Below, piece by piece: positions 1 through 11,314 of a DNA stretch of 64,000 nucleotides. Positions within the stretch are counted from its first letter, which is position 1. Each line of letters starts with the position of its first letter. This DNA is from Bolinopsis microptera. Its lineage: Eukaryota; Ctenophora; Tentaculata; Lobata; Bolinopsidae. The translations under genes and the position numbers were made by a program. Under the pieces are notes generated by a model. It worked only from the letters and a program-made list of their open reading frames with translations, was not told the DNA's origin and searched no databases. Where the stretch lies: NCBI RefSeq assembly GCF_026151205.1, contig NC_087081.1:5947246-6011245 (forward strand), written 5' to 3'.

Positions 1-529
1 CATAAACTTTTTGATTGTAACGGTATATTAAGAAATTGTTATTAGCTATATTCTACAAGTCGATGCAGAAAAAATCAATTTTGATATTGCAATTGGTCAA
101 TAAAGCGTACAAATAGAAGGTCACGATCACTGTTATCGATACCTTGCAAAAATTAAAATATCAAAAGCCGTGATCTTTGAACAAAATGAACATTTAGTAT
201 TTTCTAAAAACATCAAATAATAACTGGAATCAATGCGTTTAAAGATAAGCAAAACCAATAAAGCAGTTAAAGATAACATTCAATTAAAATATCAATCAAC
301 CATCTTCTGTTAACGACAAATTTAACACAGAAAGAGTGAATAACGTCTTCTAGTTCTAACCTTAATATCACCTAATCCTCAAATTTTATTGAGTCTTCTT
401 TCAACAGTTTTGATGTTATTTGTTTTGTCCATTGTCCAACTGCTGTACTGATAGAGGAATCAATAAACGTAAATCACTACTCCTTACGCGGCTAGAAGAA
501 GAATAAACAACAGTTAAACTTAACCTTTG
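1..529. other. Intergenic AT-rich sequence, nothing recognised
   Basis: AT-rich sequence without a supported exon, repeat array or RNA gene. It ends at the 8-bp target duplication of the next element. Confidence 0.5.
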
Positions 530-590
530 GTTGCTATGGGGGGAATGCAACGTCAATTAATGTCAGTATTCCATAAAAACCCCAAACTGA

Positions 591-693
591 CATTGACATT
601 AATTGACATTAATTGACATTAATTGACATTAATTGACATTAATTGACATTAATTGACATTAATTGACATTAATTGACATTAATTGACATTAAT
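591..693. repeat. 10-bp tandem array (AATTGACATT), left
   Basis: About ten near-perfect copies of AATTGACATT inside the left end of the TIR element. The motif matches the subterminal part of the TIR, so these may be iterated transposase-binding sites or a slippage product. Confidence 0.95.
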
Positions 694-1129
694 TTGTCTT
701 CCAAATCTTCCATCTTCGGTCCCGACCGGCCACGCCCATATTTTATTGGTTTCTTATACAGGTAAAATATCTAGAATCGGCTTTTTTAGTATGAAGGAGT
801 AATGTTAGCTGTTTAAGATTCGTTATTCAAACATAAATGTCATCAAGGCATTTCGTTTAATGTGGGTTTTAAGTTCTGATAATGTTGAGAACCACGCCCT
901 TGGATGGCCACGCCCATTTAAGAAAATTAAATTTCGGAAAACCGTATTATTTTAGTTTTATTGTTTAATGATCTGAATTTTTTTCACATTTCACATTTCC
1001 ATATGTGATAGTAGTGAATAAATTGATGATATAAACGTTCTAAAGTGCTAAAAATATGGTAGAACTACATAATCTCTGGTCGAAAAATATCGTGTCAATT
1101 AATGTCAGTATTCCAAAATTTTGCAAAAC

Positions 1130-1200
1130 TGACATTGACATTAATTGACATTAATTGACATTAATTGACATTAATTGACATTAATTGACATTAATTGACG
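1130..1200. repeat. 10-bp tandem array (AATTGACATT), right
   Basis: About seven copies of the same 10-mer at the right end, running directly into the terminal inverted repeat. It is preceded by the same hairpin sequence found at the left end (GTCAGTATTCC, then AAACTGAC). Confidence 0.95.
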
Positions 1201-1221
1201 TTGCATTCCCCCCGTTGCTAT

Positions 1222-2799
1222 TACAAATTGCAATTGTACTGTTCTACGAAAAGTTATATACCAAGTTTAACACATGATTGATAATGAAAAGATTTAACGA
1301 AAAAGTCAGTGAATGACAACCCTGTATGGAATGTGCAAGACAAATAAAAGTAGCTATATCGCCTATGACGCCCATTTTTAATCCGCAAACTACAAGCAAT
1401 AACGTTTATCACCAATTTTTAAATAGTAACGTAGTCAATATTTTTATTTCTGCAATCCTGACTGCATAGATTTTGGAAAGCAGTTAATAATTTCATTTCT
1501 GCAATGCTGACAGATTTTGCATCACGCCGCAATTGCATACCATTTTCGAGCGAACAGTTTTTATTAAGTTGAAGGGTGCACATAAAATGCAATCATTAAT
1601 TTATAATTTAATATAATTCATTAAATTATTAGTTGATGATTCCTGCTCCTTACAAATGCAGAGGAAGTAGTAAAATATATTGCATTTTATTGTCGGAAGG
1701 AAATTAATTAAATTGATAAAGCGAATTTTAAGTTGAATGGTTTGTGGTGTATACGGTAATGGTCATTGAGTTGGACTTGGAATCTGCAACTCTTGGTGTG
1801 TATTGAGTGCGGGTGGAGTACAGAACTTATAAATGTGGATCAACTCCTCGTCTTGATTTTTGCAATCAAAATGTTGCATACATGCGCTTCGTCAGAAATA
1901 ATGAATATTACCGATAAAAAGTGATACCCCAAAGATTTATTCTTCAGAAGCAAATACTAAATAATAATTAAAACATCAGCATAGTCGAGAAAGAAAAACG
2001 GGATCAATGATAACATGTTCTATTTAGTAATTGTAGTTGGCAAGGGCATTTCCAGAAATGAAGTCACCACTAGTATAAGAAAAATATTTAGTACTGATTC
2101 ACGGCAACTGAGGGGACTAGCAGTGGGGGAAGGGTAAGTCAGATATAATGTTACCATGACAAAGTACAAGTTGTCATGGTAACACCAATATGTTGTCATG
2201 GTAACAGGGTAACATGTTCTCTCTGTGACAAGTTGTGGTTGTATATGCTGGTGAGGGTGAGGGGTTGGGAGGTTTTTGATCTCCAGATATTGACCTGGAC
2301 AAGCATTTAGATTTAGGATAGTAAATATTGTTTCTTGACAGCCATTGTAGTACCTGCACATGAATTATGACACATGTTCATTACTCTGACCAGTTGTGAA
2401 ACCCTCAGCCTGATATTGAAGTGAATAGCTTGTAAGTATAATTAAAGGAGATATAACCTCATTCCTGCACGGCCCCCTGTACCAGATAAATTCATAAATT
2501 ACCTATCTTTCAAACAAACATCATTGTGAAACTGTGCAACATGTAAAGCAAAATTAGAAAATAAAACCATAATTAACTAAAGTCTGTTAATGTACCAAAC
2601 TAGGAAGGTGGATAGTCAGTGCTCAGCAATATGCATTCTGTGTCCATTTAACACATTTGGGTGTGTTGCATCACCCTAACCATAAACCAAAAATCTGAAA
2701 GTTTCTAAAGTTCTAAGTAGTCGGTGAGACCACACCCCAGACAGGAAGGACGCACGGGCGCGCACTGCTCTTCTTTGTGCGGGAGAGCCTGTTTCCTGT
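1222..2799. other. Intergenic sequence downstream of the opsin
   Basis: No exon is supported. Around 2150-2220 a short motif, TTGTCATGGTAAC, is repeated. Minus-strand open frames at 2020-2361 have no splice context or family resemblance and look like chance. The opsin 3' UTR should lie at the right edge, but no convincing polyadenylation signal was seen close to the stop. Confidence 0.5.
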
Positions 2800-5700
2800 T
2801 TAAATCCGTCCACCGAAGTAGAGGATCCTGATTCTTCTTTTGAGGTGAGCGATAGTCCGCAGGTTCGCAGTCCTAACCTGAAGAAGTATAGATATTATGT
2901 TATTGTGTCATGGATATCTGATTCTAGAACAATCTACTGTGGAGAGCATACTATTGTATAAATTTCTGACATTAATAGGGTAAGGCACGTAATTTTGTCA
3001 GGGTACCTAATTTTGTCATTTTGCTCTGAAAAACTGCCTCGGCTCGGAATTTCAGCTTGAAAGAAAAGGTTTGTGTATAAAAAGAAAGCTTAGACTTTGC
3101 TGGAACTGCTCCTACAAAGTTTAAGTTTCTAGCTCTTTTGCATCTGTGTCAAAAATGAAGGCGAAACTGTTAACCCGAAAAATAAATAAGATCCTTAAAG
3201 TTTTCTTAAGGAATTTTCAAAATTTTGATTTATTGCTATTTCAAAAGTAATTGAGCTAGCTTCATGCCATTGCATATTTCAAATATCTTCTACAGCAGAA
3301 GTATACGTACAAATTTTCAAGTCTCTAGCGCAATTATTGTTAGAGTTACAGAGGGTGACAAAATTAGGTTCGATTTTGCCAAAAGTACCTAATTTTGTCA
3401 AAAAAATCGACCTTTCTCAAATTTCTTGTAAATCACAGATTGTGTTGAAAATGGCCTTATACAACTATTCTGAAGTTTTTTTGCCCATAGGATATGTATA
3501 AGGCACTTATAATAGCATTTAAACACTTATAATAGCATATTTTCGCCGAGAAATATACTGTAATTCTGGGTTTTAAAGAGCTATTGGTAAATATAGTTTC
3601 GTGAATCAGTAACCAATATTGATTCATGCTTCATAGAAAGTTTTCAAGATGCCAGTGGTTTCAGGGGCATTTGGGGGCTATTTTCTAAGATTAGATACCC
3701 AAAAAGTGTCATCTTTTCATCAAGCTACAAAACTATGAAAACATCATATCTTTGGGATTTTTGAGGTCAATGTTGGTAAAAAAGCGCTCGAATGATGCAT
3801 CCAGGTAGTCTAAAATACCGAGAAACGGTTACTTTTTGCACAATCTTCAAGTGACAAAATTAGGTTCGGGGTGACAAAATTAAGTAAAGTCACCTAATTT
3901 TGTCATTTTTTCAAAATAATTTTTTTGAACATCTTCAACCCCAGCAATTTCGATCATTTTTGTGTTAGAACTTGCCTAGACTGTCTACTATAACATGGTG
4001 GAGGTTTCATCTAAATCGGAATTTCAGACGAGGTTAAAACCCATGGTTTATATCAGGCAGTCGGAAAATTACCAAAAATGACAAAATTATGTGCTTTACC
4101 CTATGCTCTTTTGTCCAATATAAATAATAAGCGAGTTGAGTTTTTTGGATCACATGACAATCGTAATTTATAACTTTGTAAGGTCAAAACTGGGGCATTT
4201 TGAGTCATACGATTGCAATGTGACCCGTGAAATTTGACCGACTAGACAACTATTTTAAAAGTCATATAATAGTTCAAATCTGAACGAGTCTTATCAAACC
4301 TGAACAAGTGTGATCAAATCTGAACAAATCTGAATAAATCTGAATAAATCTGAATAAATCTGAATAAATCTGAATAAATCTGAACAAATGTAAACGAATC
4401 TGAGCTAATGTTAAACAACAGTCACCTCTCCGTTCATGAAACAATAGATTATCGGGGACCAGACCGTGGAAGTCTTGGCTAGCATAGCTGGAATAGTTGC
4501 AGTGATTCCCTTAGCGAAGAAGTCTGAAAAAGAGGGTGTGGTTTAATTTTTTAATAGACTTTATGCAGGTAAAAAAAGGAGCTTTACAGCAAAATTCGTA
4601 ATAGTCGAGTAAGTTACGATCGATAACAATAAATAAACATACAATTTTCTAGTTATTAGTAAATAAACCAGCTCTGTCGAAGGTGACGAGAAGGTTGACT
4701 ATGGTATAGGGGGTCCACGAGACAAAGAATGATACGATGATAATAGCCACAACGTTGCTGATCTTCTTCTCAGCTGCCTGTGAAGTTGATCAGGAGTTAG
4801 CTCATGAATTTTGATATTTAATTAGATCATAAATCTGGTCCTGAATCAATCACAGATTCATGCTTTAAAGGTTATAAAACATCTACTTTAACCAGTTAAA
4901 GAATCGTTTAAAAGTTGGGGTTATCGTTCAATGGTAGAATGTACGGATGAGAAACTGTTTAAAAGAGAAACCGTTTTCAAAAGATCGGACCAAGAGCAGG
5001 CAAAATTAGTCAACTCATGCTATACGATTAAAAAAACCCAATTCTATATCATTAATTTTGCTTTTAAATTTAAACCATCCTTATTCAAATTTCATTTGCA
5101 AAAACGTCTTTGAAATCCGAAGTTAATAGTTATGTTCATCGTGCGTTCAATCATTATCAATAACAACAACAACAACTTCATGATCTAATCATATCTATAT
5201 TATTACTGAATTAAATGTCTATACTAGACTTACTAGCTGAAGAATAAGACCAGCAAGTATTTTTTAATGATTAGATGCAGCAGCTAGTCACAGACTGCCA
5301 TCATGTGACCAATGCAATGTTTGTTTACACAGTTGCAGAGCTAAATATTAAATATAAGCGGCTTTAAACTTTCAAGCCTAAAGTTTAAAGGGGCTTGATA
5401 GATTCAGCGCTACTTGGCTATCATGACTTTAGACTTTAGAGTCATGATTTGTATGCCTTTAGTTCAACAGAGGTTGGTCAAATAGAATTGTTGGTTCTTT
5501 TCAGATTTCCTACCAAATAGATCTTTTTGTTTCGATCAGTGGAGGTCAGAGACAATTGATTTTGAATCATGTAGATTATAATATAGACTATAATTCGATT
5601 TTAGATGCCAAATACCCAGCAAGCATTAAATCGAGAAGAATGGTTTCAGTGAAATACAAGCGATTGCACTTGAAGACTTTATTAGGTCAGAATATATTAG

Positions 5701-8700
5701 TAATACTAATAACTAAATCCATTTTCATGTTTACAAGTTCACAACTTTTCAAGTTTTCAAGTCTACACGTTTACAAGTTTTCAAGTCTACAAGTTTACAA
5801 GTTTGCAATTTCGCAAGCGTGCACATTACATCACTACACATGCGAAGATGGTTACCCTGATGGTTGATTTTTTATCCTTCGTGCTTTCTTGGCTAAGGAT
5901 TTGGTAGCCATCGCCCTGCTCCAGGATTAGTGATTAAAATATTGCTGTGATTTTCTGCAATGCAACAATGATTGTTTCTGAACGAGACATTTTTTTGAAC
6001 CAAAATTCATGCAGAAGTTAGCGGCTTTCTCAAGTCTTCTACTTAAACTGAAATTATGGAATATCCACTGTTATGTACCTTAATCCGACTCCTGGGTTCA
6101 TCGTTAGGATCCGCACTGTTAGACGTCTTAGAGATCCCTCCTCCTCCTCCAACTGCACTGGTTCCACCCCCACCCTCGGTGGATTCTACATTGGAGGTCT
6201 GCGGTGCTTTGGAGTTATCTCTGCCGCGGGAGGCTTCTTCTGGAAATTTGCGAAAGTCAAAAACCAACAACAGAACGAAGTAGAAATTACTTTTCTACAA
6301 TAGCAGTAAATTCAACTGCTTATCACTCTGATTTTATCGTGGAATTATACTCAGATTCTCCTGTCTCAGACTAGCCTGTCTCTTATCTCATTCTTAACTG
6401 ACTCCTTCTTAGCTATTATCTAACAGGTAACCAGGTAACAGGTCACCAGGTAACCAGCTGTCACATACCATTAGCGTTTATGAGCGATGATTCATTTCCT
6501 GAAGCAGTTCCTATACCCGTTTGACTGGCGTTAGTCTTTGACATTTGGGTTTCCATAGTCATTCCCTCCGGCTGAAATCGAATGATTGTTATCTTTTAAT
6601 TTATATTCTTACTTTTTTACTGTTAACTCCAACAGCCTTACGGTCTCTAAGTAACCTGATATTCGACAGAATTAACTTTAATAGTTGTCCTATGGTCAAA
6701 ACATGAATAATAGTTTGGTACACAATACACATTACAATTTTTAAAAAGAGAAACCGAAGCATGAAAAATAGTAACTCACTGGTATGTTGATTCCAACCTT
6801 ATCGTGTTCTTCGTATACATCTACTGCCTGCTTCACAAAATGTAGAATTCTGTAAAGTAGGGGTGTTAATGTTTTAAAATAATGTCAGTTTCTGGAGAAA
6901 AACAATAACAAATAACAAAAACAAAAAACAGCAACAAAAAACAACAAAAAAACAACAAAAAACAACAACAAAAATAACAACAAAAACAACAACAAAAACA
7001 ACAACAAAAACAACAACAAAAAACCAATGTGTAACTATAAAAAGGTATCATCTTCAAAGGAAACTTTTAGGACGTATCATTTTCAAAAAGTGAAATAGAA
7101 AACAAACCTGTTATAACAGAAAGTAATAATAAGAAGAGGAAAACAAACCTGTTATAACAGAAAGTAATAATAAGAAGAGGAATGAAGTATCCCGTGGCCA
7201 TCATGATCATCACGTACACAACATCGCTTGTGTTATCCGTATTCCAGGATAATGAGTTAGATATTCCAATACCTGAGTTGTGAAACTGTGAAATTATGAA
7301 ACTGTGAAATTGTGAAATTGTTCGATTGTGAAATTGTTCGATTGTGAAATTGTAGGATTAGTTATTACAATGTTTATTTTGAACGAGACCCTCAAATCTC
7401 AACAGGTTACCACTTACAATGCGATTTTACGAACTTAGTGAACTTAGCAAGGGATAGACTAGAATGGAAGAGTATATTTACTATGAGACATGTTGAACGG
7501 AGAAGTCTACACTAGAAAGCATGAATAGGCCAGCACTTCGCTAATAGATATTATTATATATTAATAACCACTTACAATATTGTATATTGTGATCATACAT
7601 TTTGGGGCGAAACCTTATTTATTTGGGTGTCGCAAAGCTAACATTATCTCCTCAGCTCTCAATATATTGCTCTCTCAAAAAGAGTATAATTGTACAGCCC
7701 CCCCCCTCTCCCAGCAACCCTGCATTGTATCAAGGTCCTTTGTTTGGCATATTTTGCGATTGTTATCTTTTAAAGTTTTAATAATGCAACTAACTTACCC
7801 TCCCCTCTCCACGCTGCAATCCCATAAAAGGGCAATGAGGCGTACACTATGTTATAGGTCCACATGATAGTGCAGAACCGGACACTGGTTGCTTCCGTTA
7901 TTCTAAATCTTTGACCTGGCGTCACCCTGAAACGGAAATCGATAAAATTTTGGTATGAGAGATTTTAGAGTTAATCATTGAAATAGAGTGGTGCTAAAAT
8001 TTAAACTTGGGTTATCCTGAAAGTTTTTGTTGAAAAACTTTATCAAAATGTCGTTTCTGGTTTAAGCTGTAACCAGAAATATTTAATATATAGGTAGTTA
8101 ATAAGCGGAATTGTGATTTGTCTTCCTTTTGATGATTGCATAACGAGGCTTTTAAAATTTGACAACAATATTGGACGACGAGGCGTTTTGTAACCAGACA
8201 ATGACCGATTTGTTAACTATTTCCTTTGAATTATTACCAAATGTTCTGCCCTTTAAATGTTTGCTATTTTACCAGCACTTAGTCAACTTTAAGTGGCGTC
8301 ACTTAAAGTTAACTAGGTGCTACTCAAAACTGACAGTTCACCAATATATAGTTATCTCCATTTTAAATTCAAAATGCAGGCTCCTGATTAATTTATTCGA
8401 TATTTAAAGGAACGAATAACCAATAGTAGTATCCCTTTAAAGTGCTCCGGTTATCATTTAAAAATGACTGATCAAAAATTAAAACTTTTAAGAATTCGGA
8501 TGCACAATTTAAACTTGTAACCTGCTAACCGCATCAAATATACCATTTCATGTAAAATTTTAAAGCGTTTATGACATCTGCGAGGGCGTATGTCTCGACA
8601 TTTGCCCTGCAATTTCACTGACTAACCGTATTGCTAATTGAACGCTTTTATGACATCATCAAGGCATGTCTGTAAACTGCAAAGCACCGAGACTTGCTAA

Positions 8701-10137
8701 ATTGCTAGGAAAAGCGAAAATCTGCGAGACTCTAACATGCTCTTGGGTAATGTTCTCTTATTGTTGCTGTATTACAGTCGAGACAATCACCAACTCTTAT
8801 AACGGTACTATTTGTCTCGACCCTTCAGTTGAAATAAGAGGCTTTTAAAATCTGACTAGACAATTCACCCTCTAATCCTTCAACCATATCACATCGATTG
8901 AGCCTTAAGATGATGTCATAAAGGCTATTAGCCCGTGTTTCTCTGGAGAATATACTATTTTGTATTGCAATATTGTAGGAAAATTAATACTGACATTCAA
9001 TGTCAATCCTCGGATTAGTTTCTCGGATAAGATAGAAACCTTGATGAAAAACGTTTCCCCAAACGCAAAAGCCCATAAATTTGGCTATACATAAAATAAA
9101 ATAGCCCGTAATATTCAGAGAAAAAAGCAATAAGTTAACAAATAACAAAAATAATGAAACCTGAGGTATCTCTCGATGGAGACGAAGGCAAGTAAGCTCA
9201 TAGCCATGAGACCACTAGCTGTTACAGTGTAGGCTTCAATCTTACGTCCCATCTCCCCGAACACCCACTTCACTGCAGAGACAAATTATTCAATTATGAG
9301 ACAAATTATTCAATTATGTTTAAAAATCTTCCTCCATAGTGCTGTATTAATAATAATAACACACAAAATTATTCGATTCTGTCTGTAAATTGTCTTATTC
9401 TGTCTTGATAGGACGTCTTAATTATTTTTAAAAACTGGATTGGTAATTGTTTAATACTGTATCAAATGTCACAGTAATGTCACCATGCTGTTTGAATGCA
9501 GTTGTGTTAACAGTTTCTTCAGCCATTCTCAATAACCACTTCGAGATGGCCAGGCCTACTCTCATGCTGTCTATATGTGATGATAACGATATCACGTTGA
9601 ACGTGTAATGTAAATATAGTGTGGATACATGCGAATATATATTCTAAATAACTGAAAAATTCTCAATAACACTGTTAATTCTAACACTACTTACGATTGA
9701 ATCCCGAAATAACCACCATCGGTTCCCCAATACCCGCTATTACTAGATTAGTAACGGCCAGATGGCACAGAATGGTCCTTAACGGTGGTCCTAACGGCTT
9801 TTCTCGGATAAATGTGTAGAGTATTAGGGCATTACCTGCGGAGGTAAAACATTAGACACGAATAAGACATAGCTGAGTCAGAGATAACTGATAAGACAGA
9901 GATAGATATACGCAATTAATAATAGTAATAGTTAATTGGTGATTAATATGAAAATTAACACCACACTTATCGTTATCTAAACTCAAACCCACCGAAAACA
10001 CTGAGGAAGCAATTGAGGGCCAGGAGTCCAGCGAGCATGTAGACAGCTTTAGGGTCCGACTCAAACTCCCCCTCTAAGTCCGAATAATTGGCACCTGCCA
10101 TGGCTTCTACGGGTCCTACATGAGGGCGGAGATTCAT
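2800..10137 (-). CDS. Opsin (retinal-binding G-protein-coupled receptor), 12 exons
   Basis: Light-sensing seven-helix receptor of the plasma membrane. Exons in transcript order: 10137-9993, 9835-9695, 9272-9161, 7926-7799, 7272-7149, 6849-6780, 6571-6469, 6239-6079, 5915-5856, 4777-4669, 4523-4426, 2877-2800. All junctions are GT-AG and the phases (1,1,2,1,2,0,1,0,0,1,0) agree, giving about 442 residues. Visible features: sequon N17; GN of helix 1; LAVTNL in helix 2 (Asp83 position is Asn); E108 at the Glu113 counterion position; ERY 129-131; E175 at the Glu181 position; SWTPY at 368-372; Schiff-base lysine K401 in LAKTSTVWSPIIYCFMN. Odd points: R105 and N181 replace the disulfide cysteines, NPxxY reads SPIIY, and the third cytoplasmic loop is about 134 residues. 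The start follows the Met nearest to helix 1; an open frame continues upstream to 10296. The last exon is short and is the least certain. Confidence 0.93.
2978..4101. mobile_element. Mariner-like MITE (TA target duplication)
   Basis: Near-identical inverted ends of about 22-24 bp (GGGTAAGGCACGTAATTTTG at the left, GGGTAAAGCACATAATTTTG read inward from the right) are flanked by TA on both sides. This is the signature of Tc1/mariner integration. The 1.12-kb interior has no transposase frame and repeats the motif ACCTAATTTTGTCA in both orientations. It sits in the last opsin intron. Confidence 0.85.
4305..4400. repeat. 10-bp tandem repeat (AAATCTGAAT)
   Basis: About eight imperfect copies of AAATCTGAAT or AAATCTGAAC, in the last opsin intron just downstream of exon 11. 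Confidence 0.9.
6900..7023. repeat. CAA/CAAAAA microsatellite in an opsin intron
   Basis: Simple A-rich repeat of ACAACAAAAA type between opsin exons 6 and 5. The minus-strand frame through it is low complexity and is not a gene. Confidence 0.9.
7101..7182. repeat. 41-bp tandem duplication over an opsin splice donor
   Basis: Two copies of a 41-bp unit. The right copy holds the end of opsin exon 5 (FCYNR) and its donor GTTTGT at 7148-7143. The left copy repeats the same exon end and donor inside the intron. Because 41 is not a multiple of 3, use of the second donor would shift the frame after helix 5. Confidence 0.9.
7273..7345. repeat. Short tandem repeat (GTGAAATTGTTCGATT)
   Basis: Imperfect repeats of GTGAAATTGT and TCGATTGTGAAATTG immediately beside the acceptor of opsin exon 5. 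Confidence 0.8.
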
Positions 10138-10670
10138 GCTTTTGTAAAACCTGTTATAAAGTTTCAGCGAACCAGCGAGTATAGATTTTTTGAAAAAAGA
10201 AAAGATAGCATTTACAGTCTCAAAAATCGCTTTTGGCTGTTTAAAAAAGGCGTATATTTTAGAATTCGTATGTAGTGGAAAGGTAGTAAATAACAAAATG
10301 CTTTAAAACGCGTAAAGCAGTAATATAAAACGGTGCCGTCGCGACGGTAAAGTATGGTTGGCGATTGAGGAAGGAACATTTCAAGAAAACATAAATATGA
10401 AGTTAAATACTAAGGGTAAATATCAGCCACGCTAACTCGGGGACGATAACAGTTTTTATAAGTCTTCTGTTTCATAAATCATGCCATCACATACAATTAG
10501 GACCTGAAAACTTGTAAGGTATGGTTTTCTGGGTCTATAAATAAATCGCTAACCACCCAAGAAGGCACAGATAACTTCGATAGGAATTTAAGGAACGGTT
10601 TACCAAGAATGGATAAGTTGAGTTAGTTAAACAGAGCTGCACTGCTGTTGAATTGTGAGACCACATACAG
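10138..10670. other. Upstream region of the opsin gene
   Basis: Should contain the opsin 5' UTR and promoter. The reading frame stays open from the chosen Met to 10296, but the added residues are Lys/Phe-rich and not opsin-like. No TATA box or other site can be assigned with confidence. Confidence 0.4.
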
Positions 10671-11314
10671 TTGGTAGATCACCGACCAGCTATAAGCCGG
10701 CTACTAACCGGCTACAATTTTTATAGCCGGTTAGTAGCCGCTTACATTTGTTGTTGAGCGACGGCTATTAGCCGGTTATAAGCCTGCTATTAGCCGTTTT
10801 GGTATTAAAAGTGGTTATAAGCCGGCTATAAGCCGGTTATAAGATATTAACTCAACTACATCGTACTGAACGATAGTCAGGAGCCGGCTATAAGAAATTC
10901 AGTGAAAACGGCTATTAGCCGGTTATAAGCCGGCTATTAGCCGTTTAGGTATCGAAAGTGGTTATAAGCCGGCTATAAGCCGGTTATAAGATATTAACTC
11001 AGTTCAGTACGATGAAGTTAAGTTAATATCTTATAGCCGGCTTATAGCCGGCTTATAACCACTTTCGATACCTAAACGGCTAATAGCCGGCTTATAACCG
11101 GCTAATAGCCGTTTTCACTGAATTTCTTATAGCCGATACCTAAACGGCTAATAGCCGGCTTATAACCGGCTAAAAGCCGTCGCTCAACAACAAATGTAAG
11201 CGGCTACTAACCGGCTATAAGCCGGCTTATAGCCGGCTATAAAAATTGTAGCCGGCTATAAGCCGGTTTATAGCCGGCTTATAACCGGCTTATAGCCGGT
11301 CGGTGATCTACCAA
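10671..11314. mobile_element. GCCGGC-palindrome foldback element
   Basis: Inverted ends (TTGGTAGATCACCGACC at the left and its complement at 11298-11314) enclose 644 bp built almost wholly from AGCCGGCTATAAGCCGGCT-type palindromes in both orientations. Larger blocks, such as the one containing AGATATTAACTCA, also recur inverted, so the whole segment can fold on itself. No coding potential. No convincing target duplication was found. Confidence 0.8.

Larger units (their letters stand above)
538..1213. mobile_element. Non-autonomous TIR DNA transposon, 8-bp target duplication
   Basis: The ends are inverted copies beginning GGGGGGAATGCAACGTCAAT. The 8-mer GTTGCTAT lies directly outside both ends (530-537 and 1214-1221), a clean 8-bp target-site duplication. 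That length fits hAT-type or P-type transposases, though the termini do not show a classic hAT CAG start, so the superfamily is inferred. No transposase is present. Each end carries a module made of a small hairpin (TGTCAGT, loop, ACTGACA) followed by an array of the 10-mer AATTGACATT. The two modules lie in the same orientation although the extreme termini are inverted. Confidence 0.85.

Noticed and set aside
6043-6303. Plus-strand frames opposite opsin exon 8
   Set aside because: They are antisense shadows of a splice-supported coding exon. The minus-strand reading fits the opsin phase on both sides.
6866-7057. Cys/Phe-rich minus-strand frame of 63 codons
   Set aside because: It is the translation of a CAA/CAAAAA microsatellite in an opsin intron.
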